A DNA stretch of 64,000 nt, from contig NZ_SZTO01000012.1 of the NCBI RefSeq assembly GCF_013369385.1, forward strand, positions 62,001 through 126,000, given 5' to 3'. Both the position numbers and the translations under genes were made by a program. The DNA is from Vibrio sp. 05-20-BW147 (GTDB lineage Bacteria; Pseudomonadota; Gammaproteobacteria; Enterobacterales; Vibrionaceae). The notes under the pieces are model-generated. The model made no database searches and had not been told where the DNA came from. It worked only from the letters and a program-made list of their open reading frames with translations. This document shows positions 1-7,792 of this stretch, one piece after another. Position 1 is the stretch's first letter. Every line of letters starts with the position of its first letter.

Positions 1-15
1 TTCCACCATGTTTCC

Positions 16-453
16 TCACAATCCGCTCCTCATTACCGATGACGCCGTAAAGGTAATTCCCAACTCTGTATTGGTGTAGGGGATCTTAGTGAAGGCTGGT
101 ACATAGGTATAAGAAGCCGTCACGGTCACCACCCCTCCGCTGTGAGTAATGGTAATATCGTCAGCGGTTAAGTTATCTAAAATAGTGTAGCTGCCTCCAG
201 AGACTTGCCCATGTAACACCATGTTTTTGATGTCGGCTTCGTTGGCGATTTGGTCATAAGTAATGGTGCCGTAAACATCGTTCACCGCAAAACGAGCACC
301 ATTTTGCACCCCTTTCGCCAAAGTATTGTATTGGGTGAACATGTGGCCGATTTCCAACATCCCGACGAGAAGAATCAGGATCACAGGGAGGGTCGCCACC
401 ATCTCGACCGCGGCGAAACCTTGTTGACGAATGATTCGATTTAAGAAGGTCAT
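16..453 (-). CDS. tadE: TadE-like pseudopilin of the tad pilus locus
   Basis: A 145-residue minor pilin-like protein of the Flp/Tad secretion system. The N-terminus is a short basic stretch, then QQG|FAAVEM followed by a hydrophobic segment (about residues 18-37). A glycine, then Glu at +5, is the processing signature that TadV-type prepilin peptidases cut in TadE/TadF pseudopilins. The remainder is a soluble beta-rich domain. The reading frame is open to 570, but the start is placed at the ATG at 453 because upstream codons lie inside tadG and have no pseudopilin character. The stop of the TadG-like gene is 2 bp away, so the two are translationally linked. TadF would be a related alternative name. 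Confidence 0.8.
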   Translation of the reverse strand: MTFLNRIIRQQGFAAVEMVATLPVILILLVGMLEIGHMFTQYNTLAKGVQNGARFAVNDVYGTITYDQIANEADIKNMVLHGQVSGGSYTILDNLTADDITITHSGGVVTVTASYTYVPAFTKIPYTNTELGITFTASSVMRSGL

Positions 454-454
454 G

Positions 455-1675
455 TTAAGCACCTCCACTGTTGGGGTCTTTGTACATGATGATTTTGTAG
501 GCACCTTGGTTTCCTGGTGTATTACCAATCGAGCCGTTTTCCACCACACATGAGTCAACGAACTCACCAAACACCACTTGTCCTAAACCAGAGTTGTTTG
601 TTGGTACACGCTGCAAAAGGAAGAAACAGCCAACTTCCACCACAGTATAGGTCGTGGTACCACCACTCGACCCCGAGCAATCCACCATAGGGATCGGTAA
701 AACACGACGCCAAGGCTGACCACCGGACTCACAATCACCTGAACTGCTATCGGCAATGCAAGCTTCCGTCTTAGCTTTGTACTCCGCATAGGTAAGGTCA
801 CTGGCATAGTCATAAATCACATTACCATCACTATCGAGTGTGGCTGGCGTGTCGGGAAGGTCAGTAATGAAATCAGGTGGATAATTACTGCTTGAAACAC
901 CCCCTTGATAGATGCCAAGTCGAGTATTTGCTCCCTGCCCAACTGGCCCGGCAGCTACCCCTGTTTGGGTATTAATGCTGCCACCAATTTGCACCGTGCC
1001 ATCGTAACCGCCACCTAATGCTTCACGGACAGTGTCGGCACCCGAGCCAAAATCAAGCAGATGGAAGTTACCTGGCCCCATACTGGATAAACTGCTATCG
1101 CCGACTTTTAAAACGTAGACTTCACCTGCGTTGTAGCCATAGATACCGCCAGTTTCGTCACCCTTACACACTCCTATCGGCACCACATTGCTGATGGTGT
1201 TGATGTTAGAACTTGGGCCAGCCACCGCCGAAGCTGAAACGACTTTACTCAGTCCTAACGCTTGCATGAAAAACTCACTCAAACTGAGATTATCCACCGA
1301 CACACGCACATAAATATCGCCAGTGTCATCAAAGCTGCCGTCGGGGAAAGTCAAAGGATCGTTAGAATAGGCAATGGCAAAAGTCGCCGAATCCATATCC
1401 AACTCACTGTTGCCAGAAGCATTATGCATGGAGGTGAGTGTTGAAATGGCCGCTTCCGTTGCCTCGTCCGTGTCGTGGGTAGCATCGGCAACCATAGCCG
1501 CGGCCAAGGCTGCCGCATCTACCGCATTTTGAAGCTTGGTGCGATTGACCACTTGGTGTGTCACATCAATGGCTAAGGCAGCCATAATGATAAAGCTCAG
1601 CATGGCGACCGTGATTAACACCGCCACTAAACCTTGCTGTTTACGTCTTCCATTGCGGTATCTGCCTATGACCAT
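455..1675 (-). CDS. tadG: TadG-like Flp pilus assembly protein
   Basis: A 406-residue protein with a basic N-terminus (about residues 1-13), one transmembrane segment (about 15-36) and a long extracytoplasmic region rich in Gly, Ser, Asp and Asn. The segment after the membrane helix, DVTHQVVNRTKLQNAVDAAA, is typical of the Tad/TadG N-terminal family, which anchors pilus-associated proteins in the inner membrane. The later part has many cysteines (such as CKGDE, CIADSSSGDC) and may be disulphide-bonded in the periplasm. AAGGAT lies a few bases before the ATG at 1675. It sits between a lipoprotein gene and tadE in one minus-strand operon. It lacks the Glu+5 of a processed pilin. The family is fairly sure; the exact role in pilus assembly is not known to me. 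Confidence 0.75.
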   Translation of the reverse strand: MVIGRYRNGRRKQQGLVAVLITVAMLSFIIMAALAIDVTHQVVNRTKLQNAVDAAALAAAMVADATHDTDEATEAAISTLTSMHNASGNSELDMDSATFAIAYSNDPLTFPDGSFDDTGDIYVRVSVDNLSLSEFFMQALGLSKVVSASAVAGPSSNINTISNVVPIGVCKGDETGGIYGYNAGEVYVLKVGDSSLSSMGPGNFHLLDFGSGADTVREALGGGYDGTVQIGGSINTQTGVAAGPVGQGANTRLGIYQGGVSSSNYPPDFITDLPDTPATLDSDGNVIYDYASDLTYAEYKAKTEACIADSSSGDCESGGQPWRRVLPIPMVDCSGSSGGTTTYTVVEVGCFFLLQRVPTNNSGLGQVVFGEFVDSCVVENGSIGNTPGNQGAYKIIMYKDPNSGGA

Positions 1676-1694
1676 AATGCATCCTTAACGGCTA

Positions 1695-1949
1695 TTACTT
1701 GAAACCGTTGATAACTTGGCTACTACTCGTCGACATGCTTTCAGTTTTCTTACCGAGGTAACCCTGATAAGCGCTGTCCATTTTATCGCCACTGCCGTAG
1801 GGAATAAGGTCTAGATTCTCCTGAGTTGCATCAGGGTTATAAGTTTGCTCTGCTTTAAGTTTAGCCACATGTTGGCCTAAAGGCGCATCATTTGCACATC
1901 CGCTTAAAAAAGAGACACTGATAATAAATAGCACGGTATAAACATTCAT
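1695..1949 (-). CDS. Small tad-locus lipoprotein
   Basis: An 84-residue protein starting MNVYTVLFIISVSFLSGCAN: a signal peptide ending in a lipobox (LSGC), so it should be lipidated at Cys18 and, with Asn-Asp after the cysteine pair, could go to the outer membrane. The frame is open to 1994 but the ATG at 1949 has an AAGGAAAGAG ribosome site directly before it and gives a proper signal peptide. The mature part is short, charged and without a family I recognise. It lies between the secretin gene and the TadG-like gene, so a role as a secretin pilotin or an RcpB-like outer-membrane partner is possible; this is inference from position only. Confidence 0.7.
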   Translation of the reverse strand: MNVYTVLFIISVSFLSGCANDAPLGQHVAKLKAEQTYNPDATQENLDLIPYGSGDKMDSAYQGYLGKKTESMSTSSSQVINGFK

Positions 1950-1959
1950 CTCTCTTTCC

Positions 1960-3426
1960 TTATAAACTGTGTCCAAACTCACCTTCAGTGCCACCTTGGC
2001 CGTTCTGAAGGAACTCCGGCTCAGGCTGTGCGCCAGCCTTCTGTTTCACGGGGGAATCCGCAATGTAAGCACCAACACCCAATAGGTAATATTTGAGATC
2101 ACTGGGCTCTACAAAGGCATCCGTCGGCAGAGTAATTTTGCTACGGTCGATTGGCTTAGCGAGTCTGGGTGTCACCAAAATCACCAGTTCGGTTTCACCC
2201 GAAATATAATCTTGGCTACTAAAGAGTTGCCCCAAGACTGGAATATCGCCAAAGCCAGGCATTTTGCTGCTGACATCTCGAACGTTTTCGCTGAGCAAAC
2301 CCGCAATACCAATGGTTTGACCATCCGCCAACTCCAAGGTTGATGAAGCGGATCGACGCGTGATCGGTGGAATAAAGTAACTGGCATTGGTACCACCAGG
2401 GCTTAACGTCAAAGTGTTCGATGCAGCAATTTCACTCACGTCAACCGCCAAGTTAAGATTGATGCGTTTGTCACTCAAGATGGTCGGAACAAATTTCAAT
2501 CCCACCCCATACTCTTTGTACTCGATGGTAACACCATCGCTATCCGGCACAGGGATCGGGAACTCGCCACCAGCAAGAAACTCCGCTTTAGCGCCACTTA
2601 AAGCCGTCAAATTCGGCTCGGCCAATACTTTGGCGACGCCATTTTCTTTGGCTATGTCTAATGCAAAAGTAAACAGAGTGTCGCCATCAATAAAGGTGCT
2701 GAGTAAACCGGTACTGTCGATCCCTGGCACATTGAAGATAGGGCCAACACCACCGCCAATATCATCAATGATGCCGCCCGCAGAGGTGGCTCCCCATGAG
2801 AAACTGCCGTTGTTTTCAAAGAAGTGAAAATTGGAATCGAAACGACGAACCAAGCTGCGCTGCACCTCTGCTACGGTTACTTCGAGCATCACTTGCTGCG
2901 CACCGCCAATCGTCATGAGGTTGATCACGCCACTTTTATCCACCTGACTATTGAGTGAAGAGGTTGCCTCATCAGCTTGCTGACCCGCGGCATACGTTTC
3001 AGCAACACGCAGCGCGATGTTCATTCGTTCTTGGTTGCTAACCATGCCACTTAAAATCAAACGGTTTTGCGCGCTGTGTACTTGGATCGGTTCATCTGGC
3101 AAAAACTCAAACAACTTCTGCTTTAAGCTATTGAGATCATGAGTCACTTCGATGTTGATTGATTCGATCAGATTGCCGCGGCTATCCCAAGCCATTAGGT
3201 TAGTAGACCCCAGCCTGCGACCAATCAAAAACAGTTCATCGGACTTTAGCATCACAATATCCAGCACCTCAGGATCCCCAAGAGAGACTCGCTTTGCTTT
3301 GCCCGACAATGCGACAAAGGTGGATTTATGATGAGGTACGGTGACCACTTTCCCTGTCTGCGTTGCCCCTTGAGCGGTAAAGATACTCAGCACGCTTAAC
3401 GTAAAGACTAAAATCAAAATTTTCAT
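1960..3426 (-). CDS. rcpA: Flp/Tad pilus secretin RcpA (CpaC family)
   Basis: A 488-residue outer-membrane secretin that should form the channel for the Flp pilus. It begins with a signal peptide (residues 1-20, MKILILVFTLSVLSIFTAQG), followed by the pilus-formation N-terminal region (about 25-95), a BON-like region (about 97-160) and the secretin domain (about 180-425) with the conserved VAEPNLTALSGAKAEFLAGG segment and a late LVILVTPRLAKP strand. Length is normal for CpaC/RcpA. The gene starts 10 bp after rcpC and is followed 10 bp later by the lipoprotein gene. No disruption is seen. Confidence 0.92.
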   Translation of the reverse strand: MKILILVFTLSVLSIFTAQGATQTGKVVTVPHHKSTFVALSGKAKRVSLGDPEVLDIVMLKSDELFLIGRRLGSTNLMAWDSRGNLIESINIEVTHDLNSLKQKLFEFLPDEPIQVHSAQNRLILSGMVSNQERMNIALRVAETYAAGQQADEATSSLNSQVDKSGVINLMTIGGAQQVMLEVTVAEVQRSLVRRFDSNFHFFENNGSFSWGATSAGGIIDDIGGGVGPIFNVPGIDSTGLLSTFIDGDTLFTFALDIAKENGVAKVLAEPNLTALSGAKAEFLAGGEFPIPVPDSDGVTIEYKEYGVGLKFVPTILSDKRINLNLAVDVSEIAASNTLTLSPGGTNASYFIPPITRRSASSTLELADGQTIGIAGLLSENVRDVSSKMPGFGDIPVLGQLFSSQDYISGETELVILVTPRLAKPIDRSKITLPTDAFVEPSDLKYYLLGVGAYIADSPVKQKAGAQPEPEFLQNGQGGTEGEFGHSL

Positions 3427-3436
3427 GCGTCACACC

Positions 3437-4183
3437 TTATTCTTTAACCTGAATCTTCGATGACTCCGTCCCTTTAATTATGGTGACACTAGGGGCGACA
3501 TAACGGCGAACCACTTTTTCCTCGGGTTCGTGGGGATTTCTCAATGTGAGCTGGATTTCCCCTTTACTCTTGGCACTCAATAGCTTCTCAGCTTGCTCAG
3601 GTGACACTTCAAGCGTCACCGCTCGCACTATGATCGGCTTGTTTTCTTTGGTTCTTGCCGTTTGGTCAACCGCTAGTACCTTAATATCCTTGAGTACGGT
3701 TTGCGTGGTCGCAGAGCCTTTACCATAAGAAACGGTATTGAGCACATCCACACGGTTACCAGGTAGTAAGAAACCGGCTACCCCTATGACGTCATTGACT
3801 CGGATGGTAATGGCACGTTTCTTCTCTGGAATCAAAGCGGCCAGTGTTGAGCCTTCTCCGGGAACCGTCAGTCGTTGCTCGATAATAATTTCCCCGGGAT
3901 AAACCGCTCCTGCAACGATTTGCCCAACCAACTCTTTAGGATCCGTGTACTGAGAGAGCTCTCGCCACGATTTCTCGAGAAGCTTAGTGGTCAAATGCTG
4001 CGGTTCAATCACACTGCCAGCGGGTATTTCTATGGCAGCAATCACCACGGGCTCTCGCTCAACGACCTCCACCTCTTGCTGGGGAAGCAATTGTTTATCC
4101 ATCCACTGCTTGGCAAAAAATACCGCCGCCAAACCAAATAAAATCGAAAGTAAGAAAAGTAATATGATTTGGTTACGACTCAT
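3437..4183 (-). CDS. rcpC: Flp pilus assembly protein RcpC (CpaB family)
   Basis: A 248-residue periplasmic protein anchored by one N-terminal transmembrane helix (about residues 6-25). It has a SAF/CpaB domain (about 47-110, VVIAAIEIPAGSVIEPQHLT, then VGQIVAGAVYPGEII) and an RcpC-type domain with ITIRVNDVIGVAGFLLPGNRVDVL. CpaB/RcpC proteins act with the secretin in Tad pili. The ATG overlaps the stop of the upstream ATPase gene by four bases, which implies coupled translation. The secretin gene follows after 10 bp. Confidence 0.9.
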   Translation of the reverse strand: MSRNQIILLFLLSILFGLAAVFFAKQWMDKQLLPQQEVEVVEREPVVIAAIEIPAGSVIEPQHLTTKLLEKSWRELSQYTDPKELVGQIVAGAVYPGEIIIEQRLTVPGEGSTLAALIPEKKRAITIRVNDVIGVAGFLLPGNRVDVLNTVSYGKGSATTQTVLKDIKVLAVDQTARTKENKPIIVRAVTLEVSPEQAEKLLSAKSKGEIQLTLRNPHEPEEKVVRRYVAPSVTIIKGTESSKIQVKE

Positions 4184-5529
4184 CGTGCACCTCCGCCTTT
4201 ACCATCCGCGGTAAAGTAGACTTGCCATGCCCGTTCAAGGACTTGTTTTGTGATCACGGGTTCTGACTCTTCGAATGCCACGATATCGCGACTGATACCT
4301 GCAATATCTTTCGGCAAACAAGGGTAATAACCGACATTGTGTTGTTCATGTAGTTCAGTGAGACGTTCAAACAACCCTGGCTCAAGTGATAGCGATTTTC
4401 CACGAGCCATGATTTGCCAAAGCTCTTGGTATTCATCTTTCATCAAGGGTTGGAATTGAATCTTATAACCCAGACGACGCAAGAATGCGGGATCACTGAT
4501 TTTTTCAGGGTCTAAGTTGGTCGAGAACGCCAACGTCAAAATAAATGGAATGGTGATTTGTTGACCATTGGGCAACGAGAGATAGTCGTAGAAATATTCC
4601 ATCGGCACAATCCAACGGTTGAGTAAGGTGGCAACTGGCATGGGCTGACGGCCTAAATCGTCAATAATAAAAATGCCGTTGTTGGCCATCATCTGTAATG
4701 GTGCCATCCAAACTCGATTGTGCTGAGAATGGTTCACTTCCAACATATCCATCGTTAACTCACCGCCAACCTGAATGCTTGGACGTTCACACAGTGCCCA
4801 ACGTTTATCAAATTGATCTTTGAATGCGAAAGACTGCTGACCGATATCTTCTTCAACTTTCTTATGATGCTGCGGGGTAAACACCTTGATAATGTTACCT
4901 GCGGCATACACAGAGTAAGGAATAAACACTGAAGTATTCAAAGAGTTCAGCAAACGAGTAGCGACAAACGTTTTGCCTGTTCCTGCATCACCGTACAAGA
5001 GTAATGCTCGGCCTGAGTTGATGGCTGGCCCTAAAACGGACACCATACGATGGGCGCCCAATACATCTTTGAAGGCGTACTCTACATCCGCTCGATTGAC
5101 GATTTTTGCTCGTACATCTTGCGCTCTCACCATCTCAGAGTATTCCGTAACGGAAACCGGGCATGGCCCCAAGTAAGCATCTTTGACAAACGCATCGTCC
5201 GCTTCTTCCATTCCAGATTCAGATAATGCGTAGAGAATTCGGGTTCCTTGATTCGCTTCACCAAAAGCAGCGGGATCCGACTGAAAAACCTCTACTAGAG
5301 ATTTCTTACGTAACGCAGCCAGCACTTCATCAATAATGTGGCTGTTAAGTCCCATTAAACGAGTAAGCGAAAGAAGATCTGATTTTGGGTAGGCAGCCAA
5401 CTGTTTTATCACTAGATTCTCCACCACGACTGGCGGAATTTTTAACTGACTCAAAGAGGTAGGCACCTTAGGTGGTTCTGCCTGAGGTGTGAGTTTGTCT
5501 CTGTGTTTCGCTGTGGGTTCTGCGGCCAT
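4180..5529 (-). CDS. AAA+ ATPase encoded within the tad locus
   Basis: A 449-residue predicted cytoplasmic ATPase. Residues about 35-85 look like a winged-helix module (VENLVIKQLAAYPKSDLLSL onward). The P-loop is GDAGTGKT at 180-187 and the Walker B is IFIIDDLGR at about 286-294, followed by an AAA+ C-terminal lid region with AFLRRLGYKI resembling the sensor/arginine segment of MoxR- or Cdc48-like AAA+ modules. It is neither TadA (secretion ATPase) nor TadZ (MinD/ParA-like). It lies between the prepilin peptidase and rcpC and shares a 4-bp overlap with rcpC, so it belongs to the pilus operon. A role in assembly, positioning or gene control is open; I do not recognise a named family. Confidence 0.75.
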   Translation of the reverse strand: MAAEPTAKHRDKLTPQAEPPKVPTSLSQLKIPPVVVENLVIKQLAAYPKSDLLSLTRLMGLNSHIIDEVLAALRKKSLVEVFQSDPAAFGEANQGTRILYALSESGMEEADDAFVKDAYLGPCPVSVTEYSEMVRAQDVRAKIVNRADVEYAFKDVLGAHRMVSVLGPAINSGRALLLYGDAGTGKTFVATRLLNSLNTSVFIPYSVYAAGNIIKVFTPQHHKKVEEDIGQQSFAFKDQFDKRWALCERPSIQVGGELTMDMLEVNHSQHNRVWMAPLQMMANNGIFIIDDLGRQPMPVATLLNRWIVPMEYFYDYLSLPNGQQITIPFILTLAFSTNLDPEKISDPAFLRRLGYKIQFQPLMKDEYQELWQIMARGKSLSLEPGLFERLTELHEQHNVGYYPCLPKDIAGISRDIVAFEESEPVITKQVLERAWQVYFTADGKGGGAR

Positions 5530-5561
5530 AAAGCCCCCTACTATTATGTATTGCGTTCACT

Positions 5562-6074
5562 CTAAAAGTAATGAAACAGCGCCAACCCTATAACAACAGC
5601 GGGTGCAAACGGCATGGTGAGTTTCCCGTGCATAGCAACGCGTGACTGAAACGATGAAAGTATAGGTACTTGGCCACTCATTGCTTGCAGTGAATAGCGC
5701 CCAAGAACTTGACTCAGCGAATCCGGATTCTGCGCGTAGTGAAGAAGCATAAACAGTGCGGCAACCATACCTGCCGAGAGGGTAATCCAGTAAGCAACGC
5801 CCCCCATGGCATCCCAACCGACGAGCATGCCGACAACACCCAACAACTTAACATCACCCGGAGACATCGCCCTTAGGAAGTAAAGTGCTAGGCCACACGA
5901 GAAATAAACCGCTCCCGCAGCCAATGACGACAACATAAATGCCACGTCGTAAACAATAAGAGAGTGCACACAAGCTAAAAGGGTGAGGGGCAATAACCAA
6001 ACATTCGGTATGCGATTGTCCCTAGCGTCATAAACCGCAATCACCAGTAAGCAAAACCATATCAAACTATTCAC
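5562..6074 (-). CDS. tadV: Prepilin peptidase TadV (CpaA family)
   Basis: An aspartyl inner-membrane peptidase that processes Flp prepilins and TadE-type pseudopilins. Both catalytic aspartates are visible: YDARDNRIPN near the N-terminus and SPGDVKLL near the middle, with about five hydrophobic segments around them. The frame is open to a GTG at 6110, but GGAGAGG at 6084-6090 is spaced nine bases from the GTG at 6074, giving a 170-residue protein that starts directly at the first helix, as is usual for TadV; I therefore chose 6074. It follows the second flp gene and precedes the AAA+ ATPase gene by 32 bp. Confidence 0.85.
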   Translation of the reverse strand: MNSLIWFCLLVIAVYDARDNRIPNVWLLPLTLLACVHSLIVYDVAFMLSSLAAGAVYFSCGLALYFLRAMSPGDVKLLGVVGMLVGWDAMGGVAYWITLSAGMVAALFMLLHYAQNPDSLSQVLGRYSLQAMSGQVPILSSFQSRVAMHGKLTMPFAPAVVIGLALFHYF

Positions 6075-6112
6075 TATCACTGGCCTCTCCCTAAGCTCAA
6101 GCGAGCTCACGC

Positions 6113-6298
6113 TTAGCTAAGTGCACTATCTACTTTGTTGTTCAGCTTGTCATCGTACTCAGCGAACAAAGTCCCTAACGCCAACACAAGTAGGGCAGCG
6201 CCAACGACATACTCAACGACGCTTAACCCTTCCTCATTTTTCAAAAAATCGATGCCATTTTTGAAACTGTGAAGTAGCTTGAATGGACTATGATCCAC
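6113..6298 (-). CDS. flp: Flp prepilin, second copy
   Basis: A 61-residue Flp/Fap-type prepilin. The cleavage site is NEEG|LSVVEYVVG, with the Glu-Tyr pair at +5/+6 that defines Flp pilins, followed by a 20-residue hydrophobic helix and a short charged tail. It overlaps the end of the first flp gene, so the start is uncertain: a TTG at 6304 or a GTG at 6298. I favour the GTG because a G-rich stretch lies about nine bases upstream of it. It has a longer leader than its neighbour (about 30 versus 17 residues). Expression probably depends on translation of the upstream copy. Confidence 0.85.
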   Translation of the reverse strand: MDHSPFKLLHSFKNGIDFLKNEEGLSVVEYVVGAALLVLALGTLFAEYDDKLNNKVDSALS

Positions 6299-6461
6299 TG
6301 CCAATAGCCCCGTCTAATTTGGTATTCAAATTATCACCAAGGCCGGTAAATACGGCACTCAACGCTGCAACCAGCAACGCTGCACCGACAACATACTCAA
6401 CCACAGACAAACCTTCTTCATCTTGTAAAAAGGCTTTAGCTTTGTGTAATAGATTGCTCAT
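6288..6461 (-). CDS. flp: Flp prepilin, first copy (major pilin candidate)
   Basis: A 57-residue Flp prepilin, read directly from the sequence: a 17-residue leader ending QDEEG, then LSVVEYVVGAALLVAALSAV. Cleavage after Gly17 puts Glu and Tyr at +5/+6. The tail carries DNLNTKLDGAIGSGS. An AAGGAGAG ribosome-binding site lies 7-8 bases before the ATG at 6461, the strongest in this operon, which suits an abundant pilin. It is the first gene of the minus-strand tad operon, and its last 11 bases overlap the start of the second flp gene. The two pilins share the DEEG/NEEG-LSVVEYVVGAALLV core and look like tandem duplicates. Confidence 0.9.
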   Translation of the reverse strand: MSNLLHKAKAFLQDEEGLSVVEYVVGAALLVAALSAVFTGLGDNLNTKLDGAIGSGS

Positions 6462-6934
6462 TGTGTCTCTCCTTCCATAAGCAACGAACTTGCTCTTTAA
6501 AGTTAGAGCTCACTAAATAAAGACGTTAGGACTTTTTTGTCTTTAACTAGTACTTTTTTACGACTTTCATCAAGAAACTCATTGTTTATTGATTCGCAAA
6601 AAGAAATACCTCAGTGACTGCTATTCAGAAAATGTTAATAAAAACATATGAAAACAATAGTAATTACTTGGAATTTCCATCCAGTTTTCCTCCTCAAATA
6701 GAAAAAATAAAATGGATCACTTTTTTTGTTGGCACTTTTTTGCCGCAGAACTAACCTTTTTATATGAGCTCATTCACTTTTCTATATCTGTTTGATTAGG
6801 GGTAAAAAGCACAATGATAGACAGAATGAAGATCAATGAGAGCGAACGACAGCATAAGGAGGAAGCTTGTCGCAATGAATACCAAGATCGTAATGACTTA
6901 GCATTCAGGCTTTTTTATTTGGGGGGGAATCAGT
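6462..6934. promoter_or_regulatory. AT-rich intergenic region between flp and the AraC-type gene
   Basis: This 473-bp divergent region should hold the tad operon promoter (minus) and the regulator promoter (plus). It is markedly AT-rich with T runs at 6531-6537 and 6721-6727, as is common for H-NS-bound accessory promoters. I see no clear sigma-70 hexamer pair. A TGGCAC...TTGC element at 6730-6743 resembles a sigma-54 site but has one base too few between the GG and GC. An open frame from 6814 is described separately. Confidence 0.5.
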
Positions 6935-6987
6935 ATGGAAGTGAGACGCACCGCTCATTGGTTAGGGAGCTCCGTTCACCATCTTGA
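6814..6987 (+). other. Out-of-frame ORF preceding the AraC-type gene, possible lost N-terminus
   Basis: An ATG at 6814 opens 57 codons of a strongly charged sequence (MIDRMKINESERQHKEEACR onward) that ends at a TGA at 6985-6987, inside the AraC-type gene and one frame away from it. A run of seven G residues (6921-6927) lies between the two starts. Removing one G would fuse this ORF to the regulator and give about 290 residues, the usual AraC-family length. It could be a frameshifted N-terminus, a phase-variable tract, a small upstream ORF, or chance. Confidence 0.3.
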
Positions 6988-7684
6988 TCAAAAAGAAAAA
7001 GATCTCATCCTCAATACGTTCACATTGATCGAGCACGATACTGATGTATCAATACTTAGTGAACCTAGCACCCAGTTTGCGTTCTTTTTTATCCGTTCGG
7101 AAGAACAGTATCCGTTACTGCTTACTGCGCTAAAGCTGAGTATTAACCTCAACAAAAAACTCATACTGATCCATTCCAGACCCATCGAGCTCGGCTCTTA
7201 TTACCATTCGGCCGTGTTTGATCATCTCAATTTAGCCATGAGTAATACGCAAGAATGGTTACAACAACTGATCACTCGCATGAACTTACATTGGTATATT
7301 GAACTGGGGGGAACTTCTAATTCTCAGTCAAATGTTGTGCTCCAAGAGCCCGTTGCGAGCCTAGCATTGCAGTCTCTGCTACGCCATATCGACAAAAACA
7401 TAAGTAATGTCATACGAGAAGAAGATGCCGCGTCCTTTTGTCATTACTCTGTCACCTATTTTTCAAAAGTCTTCCATAAAGAAATCGGACTGAGCTTTCG
7501 TGATTACCTATCCAATAAGCGAATCAACCTCGCTAAACAGCTTCTGGTCGAAGATAAGCAAACCAAAATTGCTTTTATCGCTTACCAATGCGGTTATCGA
7601 GACGTCTCTTACTTTTCTAGAATATTCAAAAAGAAAACAGGCGTGAGCCCCGGAAAGTTCCGACTTAATAATTCGTTATCCTGA
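6935..7684 (+). CDS. AraC-family transcription regulator
   Basis: A 249-residue protein with a C-terminal AraC/XylS DNA-binding domain (about residues 150-245): a first helix-turn-helix around HYSVTYFSKVFHKEIGLSFR, then the family signature around IAYQCGYRDVSYFSRIFKKK and GVSPGKFR. The N-terminal 140 residues contain no cupin-like motif that I recognise. It is transcribed away from the tad operon, from a shared intergenic region, so it is a reasonable candidate regulator of the pilus genes; this is inference. The chosen ATG follows a G-rich stretch. The protein is somewhat short for the family; see the upstream open frame and G tract. An acyl-CoA ligase gene follows on the same strand. Confidence 0.85.
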   Translation: MEVRRTAHWLGSSVHHLDQKEKDLILNTFTLIEHDTDVSILSEPSTQFAFFFIRSEEQYPLLLTALKLSINLNKKLILIHSRPIELGSYYHSAVFDHLNLAMSNTQEWLQQLITRMNLHWYIELGGTSNSQSNVVLQEPVASLALQSLLRHIDKNISNVIREEDAASFCHYSVTYFSKVFHKEIGLSFRDYLSNKRINLAKQLLVEDKQTKIAFIAYQCGYRDVSYFSRIFKKKTGVSPGKFRLNNSLS

Positions 7685-7792
7685 TCGCCTTGAGCGCCAT
7701 TTTTTTATTTCTGCTAAGCATAAAGCATGCTATCGTTAACAATAAATTAACATAAAAACAAACATTGTTTTGCCAATAACATGGAGTTAGAA

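Noticed and set aside
1..9. Possible start of the next tad gene (ATG GTG GAA on the minus strand)
   Set aside because: Only three codons are visible, so there is too little to support a call.
2387..2827. 146-codon ORF on the plus strand over rcpA
   Set aside because: It is a shadow of rcpA, has no ribosome-binding site and lacks any recognisable protein feature.
6730..6743. Sigma-54-like TGGCAC...TTGC element between flp and the AraC-type gene
   Set aside because: Only nine bases separate the GG and GC; sigma-54 needs ten. No bacterial enhancer-binding partner gene is nearby.
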